DNA of 64,000 nt from Impatiens glandulifera (lineage: Eukaryota > Streptophyta > Magnoliopsida > Ericales > Balsaminaceae), in contig NC_061870.1 in NCBI RefSeq assembly GCF_907164915.1, positions 25,891,348 through 25,955,347 on the forward strand. The letters run 5' to 3'. The translations under genes were made by a program, and so were the position numbers. The notes under the pieces were generated by a model. That model was not told where the DNA came from. It ran no database searches and worked only from the letters and a program-made list of their open reading frames with translations. Below are positions 25,900 to 38,418 of this stretch, piece after piece (position 1 is the first letter of the stretch; every line of letters begins with the position of its first letter).

Positions 25900-26400
25900 A
25901 AACAAAACGTTATGTCTCAACTAGATAAATAGTTTTCATGTGAGATATTCTACAATTTATTCGTTAATATTATTTCATATAATTTTTTGTTAGAAAGAAG
26001 CGTCGAGGGTTAAAGATTTAATCCAAGATCTTGTTTTTTTGGATGAAACGTTATTTACGATAAATTCTTATATGTATGTAAAAATAAGTCGTATGTGTCA
26101 CGAGAATGTGAAATTGACGACTCATTTATTTTTGCATTGTCCAAGTGTCACTAATATATTGAGTTTTTTTGGCGGTATTATGAAGATTTATTGGATAATG
26201 CCGAGTCTTTGGATATCAGTTAGTAATTTGAATTGAGGGGACTCACTTGTATTTTTATATATTTGGATTACCTTCAATGATCGTAGTCGGATGATTCGTA
26301 TAATTTATAATGTTATTATTACGTTTTTTTTATATTAGTTCTGGAAAGTGGTGGAATTGGTCGGGGAATTAATCGTTTTTTTAGTATCTATAACAATTAT
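25900..26400 (+). mobile_element. LINE 3' fragment, tail subfamily II, with readable zf-RVT
   Basis: Contains a short open stretch reading SRMCHENVKLTTHLFLHCPS (about 26085-26145), the zinc-binding CxxC..HxxxxHC signature after plant LINE reverse transcriptases. The rest is decayed. Confidence 0.8.
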
Positions 26401-26779
26401 CATTTTTAATATAAATGAATATTTTAAAATGAAAAATATTAAGGTTTATTCTGAGAAAAAGTAGTATATTCTAAGTTGGGACCTATGATAAATTGAGGAA
26501 CAATATTAATTTGTGAAATAGTTGGTGGGGGTAATGATAATATTGATCATAAGAAACGTAATTATATATATGTAACATTAGTTTAAGTATGTTTTGAGAA
26601 AGAACATTATGATTACCCTTACTTTTTTATGCTCCCACGGTTTGTACAAATAGACAACCTTAGTGGAATTAGAATATATATATCGACATAATTTTGATTA
26701 ACCATGAGTATCCAGCTAGAGCCCCATGTAATCAATCCATCGGTAATTCGAAGAAAAAAAATCTTAATTTTATATATGA

Positions 26780-27028
26780 TGCGACTAATATAACATACCT
26801 ACATATTTGAGTTACCATCCAAATATTTTTTTTGATGTTTTCTGAGATTTGATTAAGGATGTCAGTAGAATCTGTCGCAAAGGAGAGTTAATCGTTCTTC
26901 TCGAGAATTTCCGATTTCGATAACTTATTGAGTATCGTTTTTTTTTTCATGTCAATGCTCTGTTATTTTGCTTAAACGATTTTTTTTCTTTTTCAATATA
27001 CATGTATCTTTAAAAAAAAAAAAAAAAC
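26780..27028 (+). mobile_element. LINE extreme 3' end, tail subfamily II
   Basis: Only the last part (CTACATATTTGAGTTACCAT to the AAACGATTTTTTTT tail) is present, ending in an A run at about 27010-27027. Confidence 0.65.
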
Positions 27029-28107
27029 TACCACATTTGTAATTCAGTATTAAAGGCGTGAAATAAGAGTTTTCCAACTAAAACGTCTCTAATTTGATTA
27101 GCATTATAAAACACCTAAATTGATTAGTTGTTAAAAAATTATTATTTATATATCATTATTAATAATTAAACATAAGTAAATGATATAACTGACTATATAG
27201 TTTTAAGTGACAAGAGTCTATAGATCACGAGTATCGATTCCGACTTAGAATGATGTCGTTACTATGGATATGTTAACTTCATAACCAAATATACTTAAAA
27301 AAAATCATATTTATAAATTAAATTAAATTAAATTTATTTATTTATTTTAATAAATATATATTTTCTTAAAAAAATCTTTAAAAACATATAAAATTATTAA
27401 ATTAAAGTAACTTATAAATTCATAAAATCTTAACTTACTAAATTTAGAATGGTAGGGTTTGATTCTGTAAATATTTAATCATAACTTATTTTAACAACTA
27501 TTTTAAAAATAGATTTGTATGAATTTGATGAATAAAAATGAAGTATTTGGGCATTCGAGATAGAACTAAGGCTGCCCTTGGGCTTGTAAATTGGTCTGGG
27601 CTGTGTTGTTTGGAAGAAGAGGACAATTAAATTTAAAATTTACTGGTTTAGCCCATATAGGATTGTTAAAGTGAAGGCTAATTTTAGAGTGCAAGAAGCA
27701 AGATTGAAAACAATTTTAAAAAAATGTTGGTAAAGTTTTGATTAATAATTTTTATTATTCAAAAATTAGTATCATTTTTTATTTTCTCAACAATTTGGTA
27801 TTAAAGATTTCACGACTAAATTTGGATGCATCAATTGTTATTTGTTCTTTAGTAACTTATGATTAAAAAAACACAAGGATCTTTGAAACCAAGATATCTT
27901 TAACTAGGATGTTCAAAGTTTTTTACACCATCTAAAAGATTCTTGTGTAGAATGACTTTAACATTTTTTTTAGTTTTTATTTTGTAGTCCTTGAATAGTG
28001 ATGGTACAAGAATCATAAAACCGTTTCAAAGTGAACAATATCGACTTCATTGCGATATGATTGATAAATCTATCTCGGGAATGAAGAAAATGGTAAAAGA
28101 AATATGT
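27029..28107. other. AT-rich intergenic
   Basis: No gene seen. A sequence resembling a decayed tRNA-like SINE (TATAGATCACGAGTATCGATT) lies near 27220. Confidence 0.45.
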
Positions 28108-28110
28108 TTA

Positions 28111-28374
28111 GGCATGGTTCTTTTGGGTTTCTTAAAAAACTCATTCAAAATTAATTTTTTAATCAATCACTTCTTAACAATCACATGACTTATTTTATTA
28201 ACCAAAATACTAAAATACCCTCTATTTTAAATTATTATTTTTTATTTTATTCATATATATTAACACTTTTAAGTCTTTTTACAAAAAATAATCATTATCT
28301 ACTCAAAATCATCATCAATCATTATTTTTTTTTCCTCTCTAAATTTTTTCAAAAACTCCAATCCGAACAAGGCC
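28111..28374. mobile_element. Tourist/PIF-Harbinger-like MITE
   Basis: 264 bp, bounded by inverted ends GGCATGGTTC and (right end, minus strand) GGCCTTGTTC, and flanked on both sides by TTA (28108-28110, 28375-28377), the classic 3-bp PIF/Harbinger target. The interior matches the element at 50687-50947 (CTCTATTTTAAATTATTATT and CTCAAAATCATCA segments). Non-coding. Confidence 0.75.
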
Positions 28375-28377
28375 TTA

Positions 28378-29839
28378 GTTGAGATAATTTTAAGGTTTAC
28401 CGTATTAGATGATTTAATATACATAGAGAAAATAATTTAATAAAGAGTGAATGTTTAATGTAACTGCCTAATAGGTTCTTGCATTTGATGATTCTATTTC
28501 AAATGGCTAATATTGATGTCATGTATTCAAATAATCAGACTTTCAAACACTTTTTTTTCTTACGATTGTTTCAAACATCGATTAACTAATTATTCAATCT
28601 ATCTTCGTAATCAACATTTTTATCTACATTTTAGATGAGAGTTGAAAAATTATTGATTAGAGATATGATAAAAAATTTCAGCACACCACACGAGTGAGAA
28701 CATATAATTATTGTTTTATATTACTATAGTTTAGAGTAATGATAACGAGCGAAAATTTGATGTTAGGAAATGTCAAGAATGATATATCAACACGTGATTG
28801 AACTTAAATTAAATCTAATAAGAGAGAAAAATATATATTTTTCAAATCGAATAACTTGTTACCCTGACCCCTTACTCTATATTTTAACTATGAAATTTAC
28901 CTTTTGGTATTAGTACATTTCACCACTATTTATGGGCATGCGTTTAAGCCATCACTATTTATATTGATGTTTGATTAATAATCAATTGGGGCACTTGTTT
29001 ACCCTATAACCTATACTCTATTCTTCTGACATTATTAATGCCCATAATTTCCTTATAGCCCATAGGTAGTTCAAAGCTAGAAAAAGACCAATAAAAATAA
29101 AAATAAAAAAAAATCATTTCAACTTTAGGGAAAATGAAAGTCTACTCTAGAAAAAAGATGTAAAAATTGTGACAACAAAAAGAATATATAATATAAAGCA
29201 ATAATGCTAAGAAAATGCTTTCTTCATACAAAACAAGAGTAGGACATATACATTTTCTTGAAAAAAAGTACATTTGTTTTCTGAGATGTTATTATACTTT
29301 AAAATTTTAGTAGGAGTTAAGGTGAGTTATTCCGAATTAAATCCTAATTTCTCCTAGGCTATGATGAGATTTTTTTACAAAGTTTTATTTTCATTTTATA
29401 TATGTATATAAAATTGTGTGATTTGTTATTGTAAATATAAAAAGTTGATTCATATGTCATACTAATATTATCAAATTTGAGAAAAAGGTCTGAGGTTAAT
29501 TGTATCTCAGGAATGATATAAATGAATATTAAGAAAATATTTTGAAACATTTAGAGATTTTAAATTTATGGTAAAAATAATTATTTTAGAAGGATTGTTT
29601 AAGAGTTTACAAAACTTCAGAAAAGAAAAAAAGGAAGAAATTAATTGATCTCTATTAAGTTTTCAAAGAAAATATTTTTAATTTATTTGACCAGAGGATT
29701 AAGCTACAAGCCATGTTTATGGGTAGAAATAGTAGTTTAAACATGTGTTTTGGGTTTTATGCAGTGACGTGATTTATATAATTTATTGCGGGACTTTGAT
29801 ATATTGATATAAAGCGAGTCTGGTTGAGCTTTGATGAAA
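28378..29839. other. AT-rich intergenic
   Basis: No gene or clear element seen. Confidence 0.5.
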
Positions 29840-30330
29840 AAAATTAAGAGGTCTAAGATGCCTACCAAAATCTCATATTTTTATTGAAGTATTATTTACG
29901 ACAAAATTCTCATTAATGATAAATGTATGCGAAAGTACACGATTATTGTGAGTTCTATGTGTAACAAAGATGTGTAAACGATTTCTCATTTTATTTTACA
30001 TTGTCACGTTGTGTAAATATTTGGAGTCTTTTGTGAAATTTGACTAGAATTCAACTAGTTATGTTGGATACCGTTTGTGACTATTGGGAAGCAAGGCGAC
30101 TAAATGAGTGATACTTTAATATTGATTTTTGTCCTTATAATTTTCTGGCAGACTATTTGATTGGAAAAATCGGAGAACAAAAGGTAGGTCATTAAGAATT
30201 ATTCATAATGTTAATATAATAATGATGTCCGAAATCATATTCGGAAACATGATGATTCATCGTTGGATCTCATTTTTTTTTAAATTTGAGACAATTAATT
30301 GTTTTTTATTTAAATATATATATTTTTAAT
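29840..30330 (+). mobile_element. LINE 3' fragment, tail subfamily II
   Basis: Degenerate zf-RVT region (TTTACATTGTCACG..AATATTTGGAGTCTTTTGTG) and ORF2 C-terminus, 5'-truncated. It matches the 3.4 kb copy in wording. Confidence 0.7.
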
Positions 30331-31494
30331 TTTAAACTATTTTTTAATGTTATATTTTTAACTTTGAACTTAAACGAATTTATTTTAATTATGTAATCAT
30401 TTTTTAAAAAATAATTTAAATAATGTTTCTCTTTTCATTATGTCTATTTTAATCTATTTAGTTTGTATTATTATCTTGATCATAATAATTTTAAAAGAAA
30501 TTACATGTGTGATGTTTTAGTTGTTTTCTTTATTTTTGTTCATCTATAATTTAAAGTTTTTATGCCCTTGGCCTCACTGGAATTTGTGTATAATTGCAGC
30601 TATTTTTGCAACATGTTTAATCTTCTAAATGCAAGGAAATATTATAAATTTTAACTATATAATATATTATTTTTTATTATTAAGAGTTTTTAAATATTAC
30701 GGATTCGATTTTCAATTTTTTACTAACTGACTAACACGTTTATTTTTAAGTTTTATTGAGAAATTTTCGCAATATTAATTTCATATTTTAAAATCTTCAA
30801 AAATAAGTATGCATTTTAATCTTCACTATAGCTACATGTATAAAATTTATGATTTTCGTTTCCAAATTTTTTATGATTTTTAAAGTTTTTTTCAAAACCG
30901 TGTTTAATCATCAAATTAGGTTATGGGGCATCATATATAAGTTCATAACAACTCAATTTGGTCCCTGCAATTAAAGTGAGGAATTAGGTATAGAAGTTGT
31001 TCGATTCCGATCCTTGTTTTTTATAAAGCCCCTATTTTTATTTATAGGGACAAATGATACTTTACATAGACAATTAGTTTAATTAAAAAGCTCGATAATC
31101 AATTACATTCTCAAAAGGCCCAAATTAATTAATTAATCAACTAATGATGCAGCTTCATCACTTCTAAATATTTAATAATAATGCATCATTAATTAATTAA
31201 TTTATAAATAATTGGCTTTTGGTGAAGCACATGGATGGTGTTTTATTGTACTATTTCTAAGGTTTCCTAGGTCTTATTTTAATCAATAACAACTAACTAG
31301 GTTATTAAATTAAGTAGAGATGCCATAACATTCCCAAAGCAATTAATTAATAAACAATCTACTATAATCATGTAATTAAGCATTCAACTTTATTATATTA
31401 TTTAACATATCTATCTATGATTGCTGTATCTAACATTACAAAATTAATTACCACTAGATCATCCAATACAAATAAAATTAATAGTTCTCTACAA
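30331..31494. other. AT-rich intergenic
   Basis: No gene seen. Confidence 0.5.
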
Positions 31495-32044
31495 CTAGCA
31501 TATATTCCGTATTCCGCACGAATAATGATATAAAAAATTGTAAAAAAATATTACAGTAAAAATGTGATAAAATTGTGATAGCATTTTTAATTTTAATTTT
31601 AACCGTTTTAAGTTTATGAGTGGATCAACCCACAATCCAACTCAAGTATCTATTTACTCTCACATATATATCAAATCACAACTCTCGACCCGAGAATCCA
31701 GACACTTTGAAAATTAAGCATCATTATATATATATATATATATATATAGATTAGTTAGTTAAGAAGTTGAACTTATATTGTTAAAATGTCCCGCGCTCAT
31801 CAAATTTGGTGTTGAATTTAAAATATAAAGTATTATTAGTCTAGTTGATTTAAGGGTTGTACTTGTTTTGTTATGTTGCAAGTTCGAACAATACTTATAA
31901 CTTTTTTAATTTTATTTTTAACCGTTTTAAGTTTATGGGCGAGTCAACCCACAATTCGACCCAAGTATCCATTTACTCTCACATATATATCCAAATTAAC
32001 CACAGCTCTCGACCTGAAAATTTAGACACTTTAAAAATTAAGCA

Positions 32045-32120
<76 letters not shown>
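31495..32120 (-). mobile_element. non-autonomous Helitron with tandem tRNA-like units (copy 2)
   Basis: Read on the minus strand, the 3' terminus ends CTAG (31498-31495) followed by T, preceded by a decayed hairpin (CGTGCGGAATACG). Two tandem units (about 31590-31735 and 31910-32045) repeat AACCGTTTTAAGTTTATG, ACCCACAAT.CGA.CCAAGTA and CTCTCGACC. They are separated by a tRNA-like segment at 31837-31894. The units match the Helitron at 51211-51959 in reverse. The 5' end dissolves into (TA)n, so the upper boundary is approximate. Confidence 0.65.
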
Positions 32121-32121
<1 letters not shown>

Positions 32122-32136
32122 ATATATATATATATT
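32049..32136. repeat. (TA)n microsatellite at Helitron 5' end
   Basis: About 70 bases of TA repeat followed by short TGTTATATATA interruptions, located where the Helitron 5' terminus (TCTATATATATA in the other copy) should be. Confidence 0.85.
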
Positions 32137-32342
32137 GTTATAAGGCCTCGGATATGCAGATGTTTAAATAAAAACATCCCAAAACTATCTTTTTAATTAC
32201 AACTCTTTTAAATATCAATAGAAAGAAAAAGAAAATTGTTTTAAGAGACAACAAAATTTAATAAGCAAGGCCATGGGAGGCAAGACATTAAATATTGATA
32301 GCGTGACAAATCAAGGTTAAGGGAGACAGAAATTCACAATAA

Positions 32343-32346
<4 letters not shown>

Positions 32347-32407
<61 letters not shown>
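32347..32407. repeat. (TA)n microsatellite
   Basis: About 60 bases of alternating A and T; not attached to a recognised element. Confidence 0.9.
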
Positions 32408-32411
<4 letters not shown>

Positions 32412-35400
32412 CCCATTTAAAATTAACCACAATGTTGCGTTTTAGGGCCATCTTTGCTGACCGTTACATAGATTTTCTACAGGACTCGCATTTGTTTCAT
32501 GTTTCATGGTCCATTAATGCACATGCATGCACATCTCCTATGTAATGTCATATCTCTTTCACACAATTATCATTCCTTATATGCGATCACAAAAGTTGTT
32601 ATGTTATTTCTATTATTTATTAGTCAATTGTATTCGTGATAATTTTCGAGTATGTGTTCATAAGAAAATTAAGTTTTCATATCGTGAGTTGTTTCTGTTT
32701 TGCTTAGTAAATATATTTTTAAATTGATCTTTTATTTAGAAACGCTCTTAAAATGTATCCCTCTTATTTGTACTGATTTCTAATTATTTTGATCATATAT
32801 ATGTGTATGACCAGTTATCACATTTGAAATTGCTTATCAACCTACTGACAATAATAAATTTTACTATCCACAAATTTTTTTTTTTTAGAGATTCTTCTGA
32901 CACTACATGATTGTGTTCGACTTACTCTAATTCTTCACTTATCGTTGGAAATCAAACGAGTTCGTATTTGGAGTCACCTTAATTCAAAACATTTTAACAT
33001 GGTTAGATCTTCTTATTTGGAGTTTTAATTTTTGTATAATTATCATATTATTTAATATCTAAATTCTCATTTAGTTGTTTTAATTTTTTAATATTATTTT
33101 CTATTATATTTAGAAATTAATATTCTATATAACTCCTTATTTAATTATAATTAACTACTCATACAAATATATATATATATATATATATATTTAATTTTAA
33201 AATGTTAACACAATCTATTATTGTTTTAATTAAAAAAAATTAGTATGACACCTCATATTCATGGTTCTCCGTTACATTTAAAATGTTTTTGTTGTAAATC
33301 AACTCTTTTAACTATGTCACTCTGACAGAGACAATCCATTTATTGTTATTTCAAACAATATTATTTACACTTGAGATATATGCTATAGAATGCAACTTAT
33401 AAAATTCAATTTATTTGTTTATTTTGGGTTGGTTATTGTACGAGTTCGATAAATTTATTCTACCTAAATTAAATAAACAATTTGATAAATTATTTTATTT
33501 AACCCTTTCAATTTTAAATCAAACTCAATTTAATTTTAAAATATAACCCTCTACTAATAAGTTAACTAGTAAATTAATTAATATCAAATTTCTACTTAAT
33601 AAATATATGACTAATTAAGATAAAATCAATTAATAACAAAATACTTGCATTACATAAAATAATATTTTGTAAATTAAAGTCAAATTTGTAAAGGCTATCT
33701 GAAAGTGACAAAACACAACAAAACAAAAACAGATTCCTAGATGAAGAAGAAAGAGCAATATATGACAAACACATATGTTTGCATCAGTTTATTCAAATGA
33801 GAAGATATTATGGGTAGATTTGTCTATAAATTTGAGGATATTAGAGAACAAGTTTTTCAACGCATTGATTTTTTTTTAATGTATTATTTTTTTTTAAAGT
33901 GAACAAAATTTTCATTCTTCCATTCAAAATGAGATATGGGCGAAAAAAAGATTGAAACACCAAAATTAACAAGAAAATAAGTTAAAAAATAATGTAAAAC
34001 TAATTGTACTTGTTTAATGTCTTTGAAAATTTGGCTCTCAATTATTGTTTGGTGGTATGTATGATTAAAGAATTAATTAGTAGGATTTTCTTTATAAATT
34101 ATTCTTTAATGAATTTTTTATTTATTTTGAATTTAGAAATTAGTATAATTATTTACTGTCGCCTAGACTATCCATTCTAATTTCATTCTAATTTAAGATA
34201 TTTTTAGTGAAAATTGAATTCGTTATATTTGATTGATCTTCGAGTCACGATTTTTGCCACGTGAACTATTGTGTTATGTTATGTCCGAAAATACTTAAAT
34301 GTTTGCTGGAATCAACATAGATGGTTTTGATCTCCTCAAATTGAACTTTTTTAATTAATTAAATCACACTAATATAAAGATTTGAAAATAATAGTTATAT
34401 ACAATAGATCTACCACAAAAAAAAAACTTTGTCCATTATATAGAACATAGATCTATGCCAAATAAGTTTGTGATTTTGTTACATCATATTTCCTTTCCTA
34501 TATTATTGTAATTAATTAATTAGTAAGTAGATTTTTAATTTTAGCAATAATATTTGTAATAAATATATTAAAGTTTAGATCATTTTATAGATTTTGTTGG
34601 TGTTGTGGTCCATGTCAGCCGACCTCTCAGAAGGGGAGAAGGTCAATAAACTTCACCTCTTTTATACTGCATTATTATTATTATTATTTACTTGACGTGG
34701 GGGAATTACTTTCATTTCTCTAGCTAGGCCCCATTCTATTAGTGCTTCAAATTTAATGGTAAAACTTTTTAAAATACAAGTAATTTCATCTTAAGGCATA
34801 GAGTTACTTTTAAGGATGTTTAGTTAAACTTTGTAAGAAAGATATTTATTTTTAATCAGAAAACAAATATATTCTTATAAGTTGAACATGGAGAAGAACA
34901 TTAACACAGTAATTACGATACTATCGAAAACACGATCTGAACCGAACGCGAAAAAATCAGTTTAGAGTCATTTATTTTTATATTCGGGTTGAAACGAGGT
35001 GGACATGTTTAACTTAATTAATAAAAAAAGTCAAAATCAGGTTGACCATAAATAACTCAAAATAAACCCGTCAAACCGTTTATAATTTTTTTTAAACAAT
35101 TTGTGTTTGTCCTTTTTTACTCACTTATTATTTTGTGTAGAGTTTTCTGTAAACGGATTTGTGATTTAACTTCATTTTTTTTTATATCATTTTAATTTAA
35201 AATATAGATATACGATATTAATTACGTCAGGTTGGTTTCAAATTAAGTCAGATAAATCGGGCGGATTCAAGCTAATTGCTAATAAACAAATTATGTTTTA
35301 AAATTTTTGACCCAAATTACTAATTTGTTAGTACCGCTCAACTCATTTATAACCCGCAAAAGAGAATTCAACCCGAATTCGACCTGAATTGACATAACCC

Positions 35401-36950
35401 TCCTCCTAATATGATAAATTTGTTAAATTATAATCATCAGTCTTGTCAAGTATTGACTTCCCACCTCCATTGATGCCGCCCCCCAATTATCAACGGCTAA
35501 GGGCGGTGGTCGCACGTGATATGCATGGATGCAGGGGCAATAGATGAATGGTGAGAATCAATTAGCACGTGATGTGTGAAAATGAAATTCAACTACCTTA
35601 TACTATTCTATATGTCTTGTTTGGTTTAATTAAATTTTGAGCTAGATTCATATATTCATGATGAACTTTTTTAATTTTACATCTGATTCATTATATGTAT
35701 GAAAAGGTTGATCATGTTATATTAGTTTGACCATTTCAATTTAAATGAACAAATAATTTAATTTTTTAACAAAAGCATGGAAATAACTAGCTAGGGATAT
35801 CTCCCATAAAAAGACTAAATAATTGAAACTTGTGATAATTTCTCATTGATGTTACGGGAAAAAATAGTATTAATTTATCTTGATAAGGTCATATGATCAT
35901 ATCCTATCCTTTCTTCATGTTTGGGCTTTTCATGTCCTTGCCACTGTCACTTTAGGCGGTGTTTGGTTGCTAAAGTCTCCACAAAAGTCCTTGATTTCTG
36001 TGAAGGACATAAAGTTTAGATGAGAAAAATGGTCGATGACCCTCTAAAATATAGAAAAATAATTTCATTAATTTCTTATCTGTCACAAATATATTATTGA
36101 AATGACAAATAGCTTGTCTCATGTATAGTCTAGGGTTAAGATTTATAAGTATAACCCTCACAAATATGATTTCAAGTTTTCATGATTAAGGATATGGGTC
36201 AATCCATCATAACTCATTTCCTAAACCAAAAATTATTATAATATTTGTTTACATTATAATAAAGTTGAAAATATGGTCTTCATATTAGTATTTATGGAAG
36301 CAACTAGATCCTCAATTATTTTAAGATAAAACCAAATTAAAGGTGCATTGTTATTTGTAATTATTATAAACAATCTGATCCTTGTTTAACTCACTAATGT
36401 AGTACTTTTTTAAGATTTTAGATTGATCTATTCAAAGGCAAAATTACTGTGCTGTGAAAAGACTCAAAAACATATAAGAATTTATTTATCTTAGTACTTA
36501 TTTTTCTTTTGTTTATTTGTTACAAGTAGGATAAAAAAATGGACCTTTCTTCTGTTTTCAGATTCCGGATATGGCTTAGAAAGGAGTCTAGTCTAGTCTA
36601 AGTCGAGTTTGAGCCATGTGAAGCCAAGTGGAAGAATTTTATACTAATTAAGACTTTAATGCTTAAATTAAGATTATTATTTACATATACAAATAAACAA
36701 ACTTTGTCTTTCAAAATATAAATATTTTATAATTATCACCAGGAGACAAGTTAAGCTGCATGCACTGAAGCTATAAAAAAACAGGAGTAAATTGAAATTT
36801 GTGGCCCCTCTAATGTCTAATGCAATATCTACCATAATCTTGTTTTATTATGTTATTTCAAATTAATTAATGATAATAGTTTCGTGCTTACAAAAATCAA
36901 ATATCATTTAAATTAAACAATTTAAGTTAAAACAGATATTAAGACTGTAG
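32408..36950. other. gene-free region with two GC-richer patches
   Basis: No gene supported. The patch at about 34915-35400 has repeated GAACCGAAC, GGGTTGA, AACCCG and CCCGAATTCGACC wording and ends AATTGACATAACCCTC. This is typical of decayed hAT-type MITEs, but its left end could not be found. The patch at about 35455-35600 has GCCGCCCCCC and two CACGTG G-boxes. A GACCTCTCAGAAGGGGAGAAGG patch lies near 34621. Confidence 0.4.
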
Positions 36951-37079
36951 AAATAATGATTTCCTACATTCATACAAAATATAATGATATTTTGAGAAGT
37001 CATAACATTTGTAACCATGTTGATTTGTTGGGTATCCAAAAAAACACATATGAAATAGAGCAGGGTTGGAATTTGTTTA

Positions 37080-37330
37080 CAGTGATAGGAGGTCATGTTG
37101 TTGTTGCTGGCGTGAAGAAGGGTGTCGATTCCATGAGTTGGATGGGTAAGGGCATGGTGAGACGACCCATTGTATCCACGGAGGAAGAGTCAACTCGAGC
37201 CTCCACGAATTGGACAACTATTGAGAATTCAGTCGCAATTGTTGCTGGCCATTGTTGCGGCTACCACCACTGTTTGAGTCGTTTGACTGTCGTCGTGACC
37301 TCAGGTTGGTTGAGCTACCGGCCAGACTAG
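37080..37330. other. GC-richer unidentified segment
   Basis: This segment is clearly richer in G and C than its flanks and is open on the plus strand (about 80 codons, reading WMGKGMVRRPIVSTEEEST in the middle). No family is recognised. It lies next to the PBS-like tandem array and may be the internal part of a decayed retroelement, and not a host gene. Confidence 0.35.
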
Positions 37331-37399
37331 GTGGTAAAATATTTAGAGGTAACTATGAAAGTTAACCAAATAAAAAAAAATTATCAATAAAGAGAAAAG

Positions 37400-38175
37400 A
37401 TATTTGCACACTAAGGTGAAAAAAAAATAATGAAAAGATTTTTCTAAAGCTCTAATACCAAGAAAAAAAAGTATTCATTACTTAATCAATAATCTAAATA
37501 ACTAAATAAAAAATATTGTCTAATTAAAAATAAGAATTAATATAATAATATATAAATAACCATATTTAATTATATATAATCTAACCATAATAATATATTC
37601 TAACAATCTTAAGTATAAATTTTTCATGATAAATCTAAAATAGATATGGACAATATGGTGCAAAAAAGAAAAACAAATATGAAAGATTTTTCTAAAACTC
37701 TAATTCCAATAAAAAAAAGTTATTTCTTACCCAATCAACAATCTAAATAAAATTAAATATTATCTAATTAAAAATAAAAATAAATATTTTAATATAATAT
37801 AATTGTATATATTTTAAAATAATCCAACTGTAATATATATATATTATAACAATCTTAATTATAAATTATCCTTGACCAATCTAAAAAAAAGATAAAGTTG
37901 CAACACTGTGCAACACTATGGTGCAATGTAGAAGAAAAAATGATGAAAATTTTCTCTAGAGCTCTAATGCAAATAAAAACAAGTATTCTTTACATAATTA
38001 ATAATCTAAATAACTATATATAAAATATTATCTTATTAAAAATAAAAATAAGTATAATAATATATAAATAATCATAATAATATATTCTAATAATCTAACC
38101 ATAATAATATATTCTAATAATCTAACCATAATACATATTCTAATAATCTTAATTATAATATATTCTAATAATTTT
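37400..38175 (-). repeat. tandem array of LTR/PBS-like units
   Basis: Three imperfect units of about 250 bp begin near 37425, 37675 and 37940. Each opens with GAAAAGATTTTTCTAAAGCTC-like sequence, and then holds a variant of AGCTCTAATACCA. Read on the minus strand this is TGGTATTAGAGCT, close to the initiator-Met tRNA primer-binding site TGGTATCAGAGC. Each continues with AATCTAAATAACTA, a TCTAATTAAAAATAA block and ATTATAAATTATCCATGA. The third unit also carries a 28-bp subrepeat (ATAATATATTCTAATAATCT) about three times at 38080-38160. Confidence 0.6.
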
Positions 38176-38313
38176 AATTATAAATTATCCATGACCCGAT
38201 TTAAAAAAAGATGGCCACTTTCTCGGTTGTCCAAATCCTTTATTTAATTGATTTAATAATTTTAGAATTATATTATAAAATTTAATTAATAATATGTAGT
38301 TAGGAAATGAACC

Positions 38314-38324
38314 GTGGGACCCAC
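38314..38324. promoter_or_regulatory. TCP-type site GTGGGACCCAC
   Basis: An 11-bp palindromic sequence containing GGACCCAC, which fits the GGNCCCAC consensus of TCP transcription factors. It lies 7 bp upstream of the TATA box of the SUKH-like gene. Confidence 0.4.
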
Positions 38325-38331
38325 CTTCCAT

Positions 38332-38339
38332 TATAAATA
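38332..38339 (+). promoter_or_regulatory. TATA box of the SUKH-like gene
   Basis: TATAAATA, 80 nt before the ATG. A start of transcription about 30 nt downstream would leave a short leader of about 55 nt and would exclude the upstream ATG at 38339. Confidence 0.6.
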
Positions 38340-38418
38340 TGAGAGGCCCTTTCCTTTCTTTCCTCCTCTGTTTCCAAAACTCTCTCAAGTGACACAGATT
38401 TTAGACAGAATTCTCACC

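Noticed and set aside
34915..35400. A complete hAT MITE
   Set aside because: The wording and right end are suggestive, but no left terminus or target duplication could be found, so it is only mentioned as a patch.
38314..38418. N-terminal extension of the SUKH-like protein by 35 codons
   Set aside because: It needs a GTG start and lies across the TATA box, so it is probably promoter and short leader.
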